Below, one piece after another: positions 35,508 to 49,322 of a DNA stretch of 64,000 nucleotides (position 1 is the first letter of the stretch; the number at the start of each line of letters is the position of its first letter). The notes beneath the pieces are model-generated. The model saw only the letters and a program-made list of their open reading frames with translations. It did no database searches and was not told the origin of the DNA. Both the position numbers and the translations under genes were made by a program. The stretch is from positions 97,407,912 through 97,471,911 of the forward strand of contig CM060962.1 of the NCBI GenBank assembly GCA_030765045.1. The letters run 5' to 3'. The stretch comes from Tenodera sinensis. Its lineage: Eukaryota > Arthropoda > Insecta > Mantodea > Mantidae.

Positions 35508-35884
35508 CGTATTGGTTAGGGGGCGGCGTCTTGGCCGAGTGGTTAGAGCGCTCACCTACCACCTAGGCGGCCCGGGTTCGATCCCTGGGACCCGCATGTG
35601 ATATTCGTGGTGGACGAAGCGGCGTCTGGGCGGGTTTTCTCCGGGTTCTCCGGTTTCCACCAATTGCTCCATTATCACCTTTCCAATTGTCGATTTCGCC
35701 TGTATTTTATATCATCCTCTTCCTCACTCTCATACCTGGGGCTTCCAGGTCTTCACTCTGTCTGGTCCAGAGGTTCCTGTGCTCCCCAACAGGCATCTGA
35801 CCCTAGGCACTGCCTTGTAAGTCCTAGGGGATCCTACATAAGGGGAGGGTAATAAGGAAAAGGAAGAAGACGTATTGGATAGGG
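35508..35884 (+). mobile_element. tRNA-derived SINE with 14-bp target duplication
   Basis: The element (35522-35870) has a tRNA-like head with A box TGGCCGAGTGG (35532-35542) and B box GGTTCGATCCC (35575-35585). A pyrimidine-rich body and an A-rich end (AAGGAAAAGGAAGAAGA) follow. CGTATTGGTTAGGG at 35508-35521 and CGTATTGGATAGGG at 35871-35884 are the duplicated target, 13 of 14 identical. It is distinct in body from the SINEs at 1587 and 42656. Confidence 0.88.
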
Positions 35885-36019
35885 AGAAGAACAAAAAATT
35901 ATTTCACTAAGACTGCACTTTCCCAAAATGTGTTACTTGCAGCTTTCTTCAAGGCAGGTATTCAGGTAAATAGTAACGGTAGGTTGTTCGCGCTTGCGAG
36001 CCGTAGTCCAAGTGAAAAA

Positions 36020-36075
36020 GCGCTTCCATACGTTTCGGATGCAACTGCAGTAGCCATCTTCTGTAGCACACTCGT
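36020..36075 (-). other. Hammerhead-like core motif, decayed copy
   Basis: On the minus strand CAGAAGA (36057-36063) is followed after exactly 20 nt by GAAACGTA. The same arrangement, with an intact CTGAAGA and GAAACGTC and the same 20-nt spacing, occurs at 55506-55540. The two are clearly homologous; reading them as hammerhead ribozyme relics of Penelope-like or similar elements is a hypothesis. Confidence 0.35.
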
Positions 36076-36100
36076 AGGTTTCTTTTCGGAAACTCTTATG

Positions 36101-37559
36101 TTACTGATCTGGGTAACTGCTGCGTTTAGAAAATTTTCTTCAGTTTGATCACGTCCCATATGTCCTGAAACCACACAGCTGATTGCATGGGAACGTGTTG
36201 ATAAGTCTGGTTTTTCTTTACTTAATATTAGCACAAACTCCTTGTCATCTGTGTTCTACTCTAGTGCTGAGCGAACCCATCTCTCATTGCTGTGAATTTA
36301 GGTGTCATACCCCTGTGGACAAAAGGCAGTCCTAGGTGAGAGGCAAAAGGGTAGCAGTTACAAGACATTTCACCTAAATTGTTGAAAGGCATGCTACGCA
36401 ACAATGGTTCACACCAGTCCTGGATGAGTCTGTCTTGTATTACTTTGATGATAAAGGTCTGTCACTCATACATTGAGCTATTAATACAAATTGGTTTCGG
36501 GCTCAGGAGCGAAGGAAAACGAGCAATAACACGACCACTAAGTAATGTGCTAGAACCAGATATGGAGTGGGGGGTTAGACGTAGTACAAGAGGTTAACTA
36601 TTTCCTTACCAACTTAAATCACTGCGCATTACATTGCCACGTTTCCATGCATTTGGCTGTATGTTATTACATTGACACTGACTTTAAAACCCTTCGCGCC
36701 TTGATAATTTGCCACGTATTGCGCCGCTCCGCTTAAAAGAGGCATTAACGATGTTATATCGCGTTTTCAAACGAGAAAACAAAGCTGATTAGGTAGTTTT
36801 TATATCAATAATACGTTATGCTTATGTCTAAAACGTTGGACTGTTTTGTCCAATACATTAAAAATATCTAGGTATACGTAAAACATTGTAATCCGTAAAA
36901 GCGAGTAGACTAAACATCTATGTGTAGAGGGATCTTTTTAAGAGTGCCATAAAGCGGGCTTTGGTAACAGAATCAACAACTTCTGGTTAGGTCAACATGT
37001 GCAAAATATGGAAACACTTCATCGTTTAAGAAGATTACTGCTGGAAAAATTAGGAGATTAAATATACGGATTGATGTCCATTAACGAAATTGCATCTGAA
37101 CAGTGGAGCTTCATCATCAAAGTGATAAACTCCATAACGTTTTTTACACAAAAATATTCCCAAAGGCAATTAGTACAATAGAACAGCGTTTGTTAATTCT
37201 TGGGTATTGATTCAATACGCGATATTATTGTGAAATTAGCGTAAAGATCATAACCGTCTGATCATCCCTAGCGTTTGCAGGTGAGCCATTGGCCATTGCA
37301 TGAACAACGCTTAAGTGAACATGATAACTTGGTTTGCATTATGAACTTATGACACAATTTTGATTATGGCTGCCTAAATGACTGTGCTATGGATCGTGTA
37401 AGTCGTCATTTAAACAAAATGTTAAGAATTATTTCTGTAATGTTTATTGTGACAGTACAGTACCGCACGTGGGCAGTAGGCTGTGCTTCCGCCGTTAACC
37501 TTTGACGGACGGCGTTGCGCGCTACCAAGAGCGTGTTCATTAACGATTCCAGTATAACA
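36101..37559. other. Anonymous DNA
   Basis: No gene or element recognised. Confidence 0.5.
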
Positions 37560-37720
37560 CCAATCCTGAAGAGGGCACAATCCCGCCTTAGCCATCTCCA
37601 AAACTGAAGGTCCCGGGTTGAAACGAACTGTTCCTAAAAAGGGGGTTCAGTGCCAGTATTTTTCCCACCCTGATCACTTCAGTATTCATCAATAATTACT
37701 TCCTTCATTGTCTCTCTGTA
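37560..37720 (+). mobile_element. Possible SINE remnant
   Basis: A B-box-like GGTCCCGGGTTGAAACG follows a weak tRNA-like A-box region (CGCCTTAGCCATCTCC). The 3' part, with GGGGGTTCAGTGCC, has no second copy here. Confidence 0.3.
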
Positions 37721-39892
<2,172 letters not shown>

Positions 39893-41010
39893 GACTGAGA
39901 CTACACGTTGCTCCTATTTTAAATAAAAGGAAGTATACACTGCACAAAGCTGATCAAAGTCTATTTGGTATATTTTAGTAGAAAATGTTAAGGAAGATTT
40001 ATGATGCTGCGTGGTAAGCTGCAGAGCAAGTTATAAGCAACAACTTCAAGGTATTATTAAAAATAAAGACATGTCAAAATGTATGAACTTCGCTTGGTTA
40101 CTATATGTGGAAGGAATGAATAAGTGCGGAGCCCTACCTGCAGAGAGGCATAAGCCTTAGTAACCTGCAACAAAATATCTTGGAACGTCGAGAGGGGAAT
40201 TGAAGGCATGGCACAGTGGAAATACAGATAAGAAATGATGTAGAGAGAAACGGATCAGAATTGTTATAAGTAAAGGAAAAATCGAGACAGCAGTAGTAAT
40301 AGTAGTAGAAGTAGTAGTAATAATAATGATGATGATAATGATGATAATAATTATAATAATAATGATGATGATAATAATAATAATTATTGCACGTACGTTA
40401 TATCTTTTTCAAGATACCTCAGTTCCAAAATCTAAACCCCAAGTACTATTGCATGTCACATGAGTAACATGTACACAACGTTTTAGCTTTTGAATAACAA
40501 AGAATAGTTATCAGTTCCAAAATGGGTGATCTGGTTATTTTTATAGTTAACAAAACTGAAAATTTGAATAATAGATTCTCCATATTTTCACACCACTAAC
40601 TTTTGTCTTCCTCCTCGTTACCGTTGTTGGTTAGTTCTACTTAAAGTATTTCCTAATGTTACAAGTCCTAGCTTTCCGCAGTAACACGTTGTTGCGAATG
40701 AAGTTCCAGGTACCATAAAGTGGGTGATAGTAACAACTATTTTTCGTTTTATTTTGATCCTTTCCCAGGGAATTCATAATACAGGCAGTCACTTTTAACG
40801 TAGGCACCTAAAAACGGGAATTCCTTACCAAAACCCAACTTTTCCACTGGTTACATCTACATAACACAGAAATAGAGTGTATTAATGGGAGCAACTCGTG
40901 GTCCGCATGCCACCTCCCCCTCTGACGCAATTTTTGAGACCGGAACAGCTGCATAAATTTCCATCACGTATTCCCTGAAATGCCCCTGGACCTAATGGGT
41001 CTGATTCCAA
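39893..41010. other. Anonymous DNA with a degenerate trinucleotide patch
   Basis: At 40293-40386 imperfect GTA, AAT and GAT repeats alternate. No gene recognised. Confidence 0.6.
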
Positions 41011-41230
41011 CCCCCCCCCCCCCCCCAGTGTGTCTGCCTCACATTCAAGAGTTTGCGAGTTTGAATCTCGCTTAGGGTAAGTTATGCGGGTAAAGTTTTT
41101 TCCGAGGTTTTCCCTTATCCTGAGAAGATGAATGTCTGGTAACTTAAAACTCCATGGACCTCGGGCTCATTTGAGCATCATTTCACGCATTTCATTCATT
41201 CACCGTCCGATATGACACAATTTTTTAGGA
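41011..41230 (+). mobile_element. SINE family B, plus-strand copy, preceded by poly-C
   Basis: A run of 16 C (41011-41026) sits where the tRNA-like A box should be. Then TGTCTGCCTCACATTCAAG, a B-box-like GAGTTTGAATCTCG, GAGGTTTTCCCTTATCCTGAG and GACCTCGGGCTCATTTGAG follow. This matches, block for block, the reverse complement of 45745-45966. The tail ends in AAATAAATAAATAAAA. Confidence 0.75.
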
Positions 41231-42644
41231 CGCTAATAAATGAAGAAAGAAGTAAATAAATAAATAAAACGGGTACTTCATCACACAGCAAATGTCCATA
41301 TAGATGCCAGCAATCGCACCTGGAGACGTTCTACCACAAACTGTAACGTAGCTGCAGGACCTATCATACTACTTCCATTAAATGTAATACAAATAAAAGA
41401 AAGTGGAATATTACCCTTGTTTTACCAACTGCGTTTATACCGTGGTTTGGCAAAATGTTGAAATATATTGTTCATACATGAGCAACAAAGTATTTCTTAA
41501 AATAATAAATTAATATCATTGTTTACTGACTCCTTTTAACCATTTTGGTGCAAGTTAATTAAGGTACCTATAATTTCACAGTTTGTGTTTCTTTTCCTTT
41601 CTGTTATTACTAAACTTATTTAACTAAGATATTAGTCCTCCTGTCATTTATGTTTCAATTCACTAAGCGTATACATTATTTCACAAATTTTAATCTATGT
41701 TTGAGTGATTCTACCACACGCACTGGCAATTCTAGGGCTATTACTTTTAACCTCGACTGTTTCATATTCACATGAGTCGTGATAGGAAATGCTTCTGAAC
41801 TATGAGAATCAATGTTGCTTATTTACTACAACTCTGCTGATAAATCAGCTTCAAAGAATTCCATATGATCATCTTCAGTAGATAAACCAGTATTCTTAAC
41901 GAAAATATTCATACCTATCACTGAATCAAGATAATTTGAGTAAACAACATTGCGAAAGTAAACGCTTACTGAAACACACTTCCAATATGCATAAAATAGA
42001 TACTATAGCTGTCACAAAACTTAACGGCGGCTAGCTCAACACAATATCCCATCATAGGCTTGCCGCGCCTAGAAGCATTTGGTAGTTAAACACACTGTGA
42101 AGTCACACTGTACAGCTAGTGATATAAATATCATTTGTGTATACAAAATTTATTTGCTCAACTAGAAACAGAATACTTAAACTAGCTATCAGCCGCCTTT
42201 AAATTTTGCGGCTACCATAGTATGCTATCACGCTGTAGGTTTATAAGGACATCCTAGCGGTGTTTTCTGTAATCAGGTGAGTTTTTAGTCATGGATTCCA
42301 CCAGTAGCTGTGTGCAGTGGCAGGTGATTGGCCTACCACCCACAGAAGAGAGCATGTTGCTGCGGTCGTGAAATGGCGTTCTCTTTCAAGAGACAAGGTG
42401 TTTTTACCTAAATATTACATTGGACCAAAGGCTTATTTCCCTCACAGAGGAAGCCATGCTTAGCAGGTTTAGTCCGAAATATCTGGCCTGCAACCTCAGA
42501 GGCCAGGGGTAAGTATACATTAGAGTCGAATGCACGAAATCGTGTCGAATAATGCGCAGTGCTATATGTTGGTGAGGAAATACTAAACCACCTCTGCCAC
42601 GCCCAATTTCTACCACTTACATGATTCTAACGCTCTTTCTTTGC
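41231..42644. other. Anonymous AT-rich DNA
   Basis: No gene or element recognised. Confidence 0.5.
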
Positions 42645-42897
42645 TCCTAATTCTGTGTCGGTCTGGGTGGCTCAGTTGGTTAGACGCTGGCCTACTAATC
42701 CCAAGGTCGCGGGTTCAAACCCGGCCCAGGTCGATGGTTTTTAAGTGTGCTTAAAAATGACAGCTCCATGTCAGTAGATTTACTGGCATGTAAAAGAACT
42801 CCTGCGGGACGAAATTCCGGCACACCGGCAACGCTGATGTGATCCTGGCAATTGACAGCGTCGTTAAACAACAAAATATTTTTTTTTCCTAATTCTG
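42645..42897 (+). mobile_element. tRNA-derived SINE with 11-bp target duplication
   Basis: The element (42656-42886) has A box TGGCTCAGTTGG (42668-42679), B box GGTTCAAACCC (42712-42722) and a body with CTCCTGCGGGACGAAATTCC and GACAGCGTCGTTAAAC. It ends in a T-rich tail. TCCTAATTCTG at 42645-42655 and 42887-42897 is a perfect duplication. The body type (GGGAC-AAATTCCGGCACACCGG, then AGCGTCGTTAAA) is one I associate with widespread insect SINEs, from memory only. Confidence 0.9.
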
Positions 42898-43704
42898 AAA
42901 CGACCTGTGTTCATAGATTATTTTCTTAAATGTAGAACTTTGACATAAAAGTCACGGACTCGCCCAGGGGCTGCTCTGCAGCGTCGTCACGAAACATGCC
43001 TTCCAATCACTCAGGCGGAACGTGTTAGTACTCCTCCCCTTTCGCCTCTAGCAAAAGGGCTGCCTTTTTTATCATAGCCTAATGCGTTTGTGTTAGAATA
43101 ACATTTAAACCAATAAGATATTAGCTCATCCAAGGCTGGTGTGGAACACAGATGAAATTGAGTTTCTGCCAACATTAAATACAGAAAATCACCACAGGAA
43201 ATGAAAGCATCGGCACGTTTCCGTGCACTCGACTGTTCGTGGCAACCGCTTGACCACGGAGATAATGTCATACATACTGATCGATTCATATTGTAAAATT
43301 TTAAGGTGGGCACAGGATATGCTCTGTTATGTTATAAACAAACAGTACAAGTGAGAAGATGTTTATTCCTTGCTAAAATGTTACGAAATAAAAAAAATGT
43401 TTATTCTTTGTCCAATGTTGGTGAAACGAGAATTGAAATAGTTTAAATATATGTTAAAGGAAACATAAAGATGTACAAAAACTGGAAGTTCAGTTATTTA
43501 TGAGCGCACAGACATTGATAACAAAGCGAAATATTAGGAAAGGGAATCACAGTCATATAATTTGGCTGTCCATTCTTTTAACATCACAATCTGTATTAAA
43601 AGGACAATTGTAATTTTTAGATAAAACTAATAAGAGCAAAAATAATGTGAGAGAACAACGGTCGAATAACCATTTAGAACATGACATTTCATTTCATGCA
43701 AATA
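42898..43704. other. Anonymous DNA
   Basis: No gene or element recognised between the SINE and the RTE-like relic. Confidence 0.5.
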
Positions 43705-43975
43705 AAAACGTCGAAAATAAACTGTATAGCTGCCAAAGCATGTGTGAGGCTCTAATAAAAACGCTTGAAAAGAAAATTTAATTAAATTATATGAAACATT
43801 GGCTACTCCTGCCTTACTTCACGTGTGTGAAACAGGGGCAGTAGCAGAAAACCAAATTAAAAGATTAAACTGGGCAGAAAAATGACGACGTAAAATAAAG
43901 ACAATATCTTGCAGGGTAATTCATTATATTTCTGATAAATGGTTAGTGCAGGAAAGTGGTGCTACTCTAAAGGGA
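43705..43975 (+). pseudogene. RTE/CR1-like reverse transcriptase C-terminal relic
   Basis: Translation with one frame change near 43780 gives VENKLYSCQSMCEALIKT, then KLYETLATPALLHVCETGA and ENQIKRLN. These are typical of the post-RT thumb region of insect endonuclease-reverse transcriptases (KLYETLxxPxLLYGCETW). In-frame stops (TAA near 43779, TGA near 43882) show it is dead. The second such relic, at 52366-52834, covers an overlapping part of the protein but is diverged, so they are separate insertions. Confidence 0.65.
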
Positions 43976-44782
43976 TACACAGCATTGTATGCCAATGAGG
44001 AGATGGCAACATAGTAACAGTGTTCATGCTGAAGAAGTGTAGTTTTATGTCAATATATAAACACTTCTCTGAATGCAGCGTGAAAAGCTACTAAGCATTT
44101 AATGGGACGTAAAATAATTTTTAAAGTAATATCTTCTTGCCAGGTATATTTCATATTACGATAGAGATTCAAATCTTTCTCTTTACAGAAATGCAAACTT
44201 ATCATACTCTTATAAAAACCTAAAACATACCGCAGAAGTTTGAGCTTCCAGTTTTTACATCAACTTGTTTTGGTAATGGACATCATTCTCAATGCTTCAG
44301 ACCATTTACATTCAAGTTGAAAATATTTTAACGCAGTGAATAAGCTTATTGTGGGTATACTAAAATACTAATGCCACCAATGCGGACACAATTTTTACAG
44401 TATGTAAAAGAGTCCACTATTTTACTCATTCACGTTTATCCCATGTTTGTTTATTACAGAAGATAGACTATGTTTTTTGATTAAAACTTGACAGAAATTA
44501 TTTCTTTACAAATTAGCAACCATATTATTAACACCAAAATAGTTCCACTTTAGCACTAAAAATTGTTTGTATCCTGCTGAAGTTTAATTTGTCTGTCTTC
44601 ATTGTTTTCTGAGAAAGGGGCTCATTTGTACTATAAAATGTCATTCACACAAACTCGCACAGGTACACCATCAAAGAAAAATAGTGCCAATTTGTAGATT
44701 CAAACTTCATCTAAAACATACGCATAAGTTTATCCCTCCACTCCGAAACATGTAGTACCATCTTTACATGGTAGTAAAAACG
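43976..44782. other. Anonymous AT-rich DNA
   Basis: No gene or element recognised. Confidence 0.5.
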
Positions 44783-45080
44783 CGGTGCAACAACCCGATA
44801 CTGGGCTAAGGCTTACTGCGCTACCACTGCGTCCACCACCTCTGCCCACAACAAGCGTCTTTAGTGGGTTGCAGCATTGGAGGGTGGGATGTGGTTAATG
44901 CGCGAAGCCCCTGCCGAGCTGTGAATGCGGTCTTCACACCTTAGAGTCGCTTCTCAATTTCACCCCTCCTCCGGAGCTTACGAGATTGAGTGCACCCCGA
45001 GCCATATGGCATAAAATATATATTTTAAGTGGGCTCACATTTATATGGAAATGTCGGGAAGGAAATCAGCTTTGGTAATG
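44783..45080 (+). repeat. Dispersed GC-rich repeat, family D, copy 3
   Basis: Begins GTGCAACAACCCGATACTGG and includes CCACCTCTGCCCAC, GCTTCTCAATTTCACCCC and GATTGAGTGCACCCCGAG, continuing into AAGTGGGCTCACATTTATATG. It corresponds to 548-850 and is the most complete of the three copies on its 3' side. Confidence 0.55.
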
Positions 45081-45744
45081 TAACAATGTTTAACGCTCGT
45101 TATTGCAGCATACGGTACCACGTTTTAAGGGTAGTAGTTCTTAAGTTTTAACTGTAAAGCGTTAGCTAATAAAAACACGGCATATCAAATTGTAGTTACG
45201 TTACGCACTTGTCCAGCTGTTACAGTTAACATCCTGCGGGCTGGCCCGTCTACCTAGCTAAAGCTGAACGTGTCGCTGTCCGTCCCACTCCTTTCAGTCT
45301 ACAGTCTACACAGTAAAGACAATACGGAACTGAAAGTGAGAGGGAGAACAGCGGCAAGTTGTCCTTTAGTCATGAACTCGGTTCAGCCCACATGAGAGTG
45401 GAGACAAGGAAACCAGGAGCACTGACCTAGAATGAATTTTTGAAATAAGGTTAGGAACCCAAAATAGTATTTCTTTACTAAGCGTATTATGACATAGGAC
45501 ATACATTTTGTAAGCTATAAAACAAATGAAAGCTACGATGCTACACATGTCTGTAGTTTCTAGCAACTTCAAGCCATGGTGAAAAGGACGCGGACATTGA
45601 TACCGAAATTTATCGACGGATAAGGTTAATAATTTTGTAAGAAAAGTAGAAAGACAGACAAATTGGTACAAAAAATAACTTCCGTATATTAAAACCGATG
45701 CATAGTATGAATAAGCAAGGGTTTTGTTTATATGAACTACCTTC
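45081..45744. other. Anonymous DNA
   Basis: A 126-codon minus-strand frame (45366-45746) is hydrophobic and without recognisable character; I do not call it. Confidence 0.45.
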
Positions 45745-45966
45745 AACGTAATATGTCATATCGGACGATGCATGAATGATATTAGTGAAATGCTGTTCGA
45801 ATGAGCCCGAGGTCATAGAGCTTGAAGTTACCCGACATTTGCCTTCTCAGGATATGGGAAAACCTCGGGAAAAGCTTCATCCGGATTACTCACCCTAACC
45901 GGAATTTGAACTCGGGAACCCTTGAATGTGAGGCAGACACGCTACCACTACACCACAGAGTCAGAC
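45745..45966 (-). mobile_element. SINE family B, minus-strand copy
   Basis: Read on the minus strand: CTGTGGTGTAGTGGTAGCGTG (A-box region), GAGTTCAAATTCCGG (B box), GAGGTTTTCCCATATCCTGAG, GACCTCGGGCTCATTCGAA, CGTCCGATATGACA. It pairs with 41026-41230 along its length and keeps the tRNA-like 5' head that copy lacks. Confidence 0.8.
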
Positions 45967-45979
45967 TAGAAGCAAGGGT

Positions 45980-46241
45980 TACTGTGCTTTTCAAATCGGA
46001 AGGGTTCTGATCTGCAGCCAATTAGCTGCATTTACGTGCACAGCGTTGCAGGTTCATTACCCCCACTCTTTTCATATTTCCCTCTCTCTCGCACACTGTC
46101 CTAGTTCATGCAAGTCTACCTCCTGACGCGCGTCAAGCTCCACTTAAGGGGAAAGCAGTATGACAACACAGCAGGACTCCGATTGGTTGCCGGCCTGGAG
46201 GCGCTCAACGACAAACTCCTTCCCATTTGAAAAGCACAGTA
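45980..46241. mobile_element. Short MITE with 24-bp terminal inverted repeats
   Basis: The 24 bases at 45980-46003, starting TACTGTGCTTTTCAAAT, match the reverse complement of 46218-46241 with one mismatch. The element is 262 bp with no coding capacity. GTTA occurs beside both ends but not at equal offsets, so the target duplication and superfamily remain open. It lies 13 bp from the SINE at 45745-45966. Confidence 0.75.
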
Positions 46242-47310
46242 GTTACGTTTTATCAGAAGAAGGAGGCCATCTTCCGCGATAAGCGTAATCAAATAGCAAG
46301 CCAGTGTGTCTATGGTAATTAGGGTTCTGACGAATTCAGTCTACAAGAATGCATTAGCTCAAGGCGTACCTGGAAATAAGTTATGCGCAAAATGTGCGGA
46401 ATTACATGTAGACAATAGTTCTGAAATTAGAACGGGAACAATATTTATAGAGTTTACAAGTCACCGAGTAGAAAATTGTGTTTCTTAGGGGAATGAAATG
46501 ATTTGAAAGCTGGTTACGTAGGTAGGAACGTTGGTGGGGTAGTGATATCAGTATGAAACTTCAGTTGATGAAAGAGAACTTATTTATAAAATTCGTGTCT
46601 TTTCCTTCGCGTTTTACAGTACTACAGAAGTGTTTACCTTTTTGATTATCGGCATTCTGTAGCGCCTAAAGGCCGCGCTCGTGCTATACACACTTGGCTG
46701 TCATCTCGAGAGCACCTTCAGTTAAGCATTTCTGTGACTGTTGGCAGCCTACGCTTCCCATTATTATCACCGAAACAGTTATTTAAAACGTAAAATATTG
46801 GTACATTATAATTTGGAAGGTTTAATACCTCAAAAGTTACACTTTCTGGTGCAAAGACTCAGCAACAGTTAATACTACGTTCTGAAACAGTCTGCAACTC
46901 AATTCAAATAGACGATTATTTGCCTCCATTAGACTTATCAGCCAATTTAACCGTTGTCGTCCATTCTCACACCCACCCACGCATACCCTAAGAAAAAGTT
47001 ATCATAGTTCACCACTGGAGCAGCTGGCAGCAGCTTCATCGAGGACCAGAATATCCGAGGCAGCATAAAAACTTACCGCATAAGAAACTGGTCATAAAGC
47101 GGGACGTTATCAACATTATGGATAAAATAATATTGCTGTTAATTATAGGCAGGACAAACAGGGCAAGTACTTCCTGACTATGGAGGTTATTTCTAGCCAG
47201 GACAATAGAAGGGTAGTTTCGTGCTATAATCAAACAATCTTAATTCTACACAGGAGAAAACACTGCAAGAATTTGATGGCTGCAAGAAAATCATAGGTTG
47301 CTTAAGCAAA
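46242..47310. other. Anonymous DNA
   Basis: No gene recognised. The last bases before the repeat (CTTAAGCAAA, about 47300-47310) resemble the end of the retrotransposon at 11009. Confidence 0.45.
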
Positions 47311-47380
47311 ACTCACTCACTCACTCACTCATTCACTCACTCACTCACTCACTCACTCACTCACTCACTCACTCACTCAC
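47311..47380 (+). repeat. ACTC tetranucleotide array
   Basis: About 17 ACTC units with one ATTC variant. Same unit as the retrotransposon tail and the 30903 array. Confidence 0.97.
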
Positions 47381-47676
47381 CCCGAACAAATACTTTTTGA
47401 CTATAGCACAACTGTTAGTTCTAGACAAGGCAAGGAGTGCAGTTAATTTCTGATTAACAGATTGTAACCGTTGGTAGGATCAGGGCGATACGTTTTGCCT
47501 ATGATACGATCGTTCAATTTTCTTACAGACTTTCTGTCTGTGACACAACCATTGCTAGATTTAGGTAAGTTGTAGTGGCAAGTATTTCTGGTTATAACAA
47601 AACTGCTATTTTGTCTACTGCGTGCATAAAGAATAAGTATTGTTTGACAAACGAGACGTGAGTGAATTATAAATAG

Positions 47677-48264
47677 TCTGACGGTGAGCTCGGCACACAA
47701 CAAAGGACGGACAGGGCCAGGCTACTTCACACCACATGCCGTGCCGACGAGCGTGCAACGGCATTTGTCAGGCTGCCTTGCGTAGCTCTTTGTATGTACG
47801 TGACTGACAACAATCGAAGCGGCTACACAAAATGCGCTTTTTCCACTGCGTTCGAGAAGGATTGGTTACGTCACAGCCAGCATGCTTGAAGGAACTCGCA
47901 AAAGGTCCATGTGACCTCATCGCCACCATATAAGGAGGGCAGAAAACAACAGTGGGAGTGTTTATGGTTACAGACATGAGTCAGTCAGTGTGTGCATGTG
48001 TCCTCACGAGAGGTGCGTCGGTCGTCGTGAACAAGATTTTCACGGGCGCAAGTGATTGCGTTGTTGTAGTGATTGCATGAGAGACAGAGAAAGTGAAGCA
48101 AGAAACTGAAGGGGCGAAACAAGGTTACGAGAAGTAAAATTTGTTAGTTGTGATAACACCAAAAACTGTACACCGTTAATGAGTAGAAGAAAACTGTGTA
48201 TTTGTAATAACATTTTTGATCACAATAAAGTGACAGAAAAGACATATTTTGCCGTTTTGTTACA
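47677..48264 (+). mobile_element. Solo LTR, copy 2 (plus strand)
   Basis: The only copy of the LTR family in plus orientation. Landmarks: CACACAACAAAGGACGG near the start, TATA box ATATAAGG at 47926-47933, CAGACATGAGTCAG just downstream as the likely transcript start region, AATAAA at 48224-48229, and terminus TTTTGTTACA at 48264. Start is uncertain by two bases (47677 or 47679). No target duplication was found. Confidence 0.78.
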
Positions 48265-48284
48265 ATGTGTGTTCATAGTCTAGT

Positions 48285-48848
48285 TTATATCAATTTAGGT
48301 GCAAAAACCGTGCGTTTCTTCAGGACTTCGTGATCATTTACAACTGTATGGGTTATATAATGTATAAAAGAGAGTAGTAGACAATAACACTTATTCATTT
48401 GGTAGGAGATGTAGACTGGGTCAGCAGTCAAAATACCAGCCTTTATAGTCTGCTTTAGAAGAACGCATAGGTCATCCAGTGGTTTAAAATTGCTGCGGTA
48501 AGCGTATACAGAAGCGCAACGAAATAGCTCTTCTTTCTTTACGAACACCTTTCTTTTTCAATGGCTTCGTTTCTCCACTTTCACCTTTGCACCTAACTTT
48601 CTTATTACTTTGAGAGAGGGCTTCATGTGACCTCGCAGGTTGGCTGCTATTTTATTAAATTCTATCGCTAAGCCACGAAAAATTTCAAGAAATGAAATCG
48701 AGCCTCCACCAAATCCTTTAGCAACGCAAAGAATTGATAGAAACAATTTGTAAATATTGCCTACTATATCCAAATGCTCGTACGCAGATATAAATGTTGC
48801 TATTAGAAAATGCACGTAAGAGCTAACTTCAAGGGATAAAATGCCCAC
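48285..48848 (-). other. Unassigned minus-strand frame of about 188 codons with one stop
   Basis: From 48848 down to 48285 a single minus-strand frame is open except for one TGA at 48558-48560. The upstream half has a hydrophobic stretch and then a basic segment (HMKPSLKVIRKLGAKVKVEK). I recognise no domain. It abuts the LTR end at 48264. It could be a decayed host or element gene or chance; I do not call a function. Confidence 0.25.
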
Positions 48849-49107
48849 CGAACAGCATCAACAACATGAGGAAGACAATAATAAGTGGGATAAAGCTTTT
48901 CTAATACAACATTCGTCTGCTTGCGATTTTGAAAAACTTTATTATGGTTTGATCGAACCATACATAAAAGCAAAATGAAAGAAAAATCGAGCAATTAGAA
49001 TTTCCTGTCATCCTATACAAAATTCGCTGAGCAGGCGAATATAATGCCACCCATTCACCGAGAACAGCTGTTACAGTGCACTAAGTCCTCACAATGCAAC
49101 GCCACTG

Positions 49108-49322
49108 TCACCCGTAGTGAACTCTGCAACTCTGAAAAACCCGGATGGAATGAAGAGAATGGAAATGGAGGGACAGGGAATTCGGGGATTTAAGTATCAT
49201 TCCCAACATTCGTCTGGTGACTCGCGAAAACCTCTGAAAAAATGAGTCAGGAAGGTCAGCCACGGGAAATGAACCCTCAACCTCTCGAACACAAGTCACA
49301 CACATTACCGCGGCGCAACCTC
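49108..49322 (-). mobile_element. SINE family A, minus-strand copy
   Basis: On the minus strand: GCGCCGCGGTAATGTGTGTG, GAGGGTTCATTTCCCGTGG, CTGACCTTCCTGACTC, then CCCCGAATTCCCTGTCCCTCC. The head and middle match 26100-26230 (minus) and the head matches 4015-4080 (plus). No duplication identified. Confidence 0.65.

Noticed and set aside
35700..35850. Small host peptide ending near 35852
   Set aside because: It lies wholly inside a SINE with a 14-bp target duplication.
42656..42735. Functional tRNA gene (also considered at 1591-1665 and 35522-35595)
   Set aside because: A and B boxes are present but the acceptor arms do not pair, and each is followed by a SINE body, a tail and a target duplication.
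45366..45746. Hydrophobic 126-codon minus-strand frame as a membrane protein
   Set aside because: Low-complexity hydrophobic composition is expected from AT-rich DNA, and the frame runs into the SINE at 45745-45966 with no recognisable motif.
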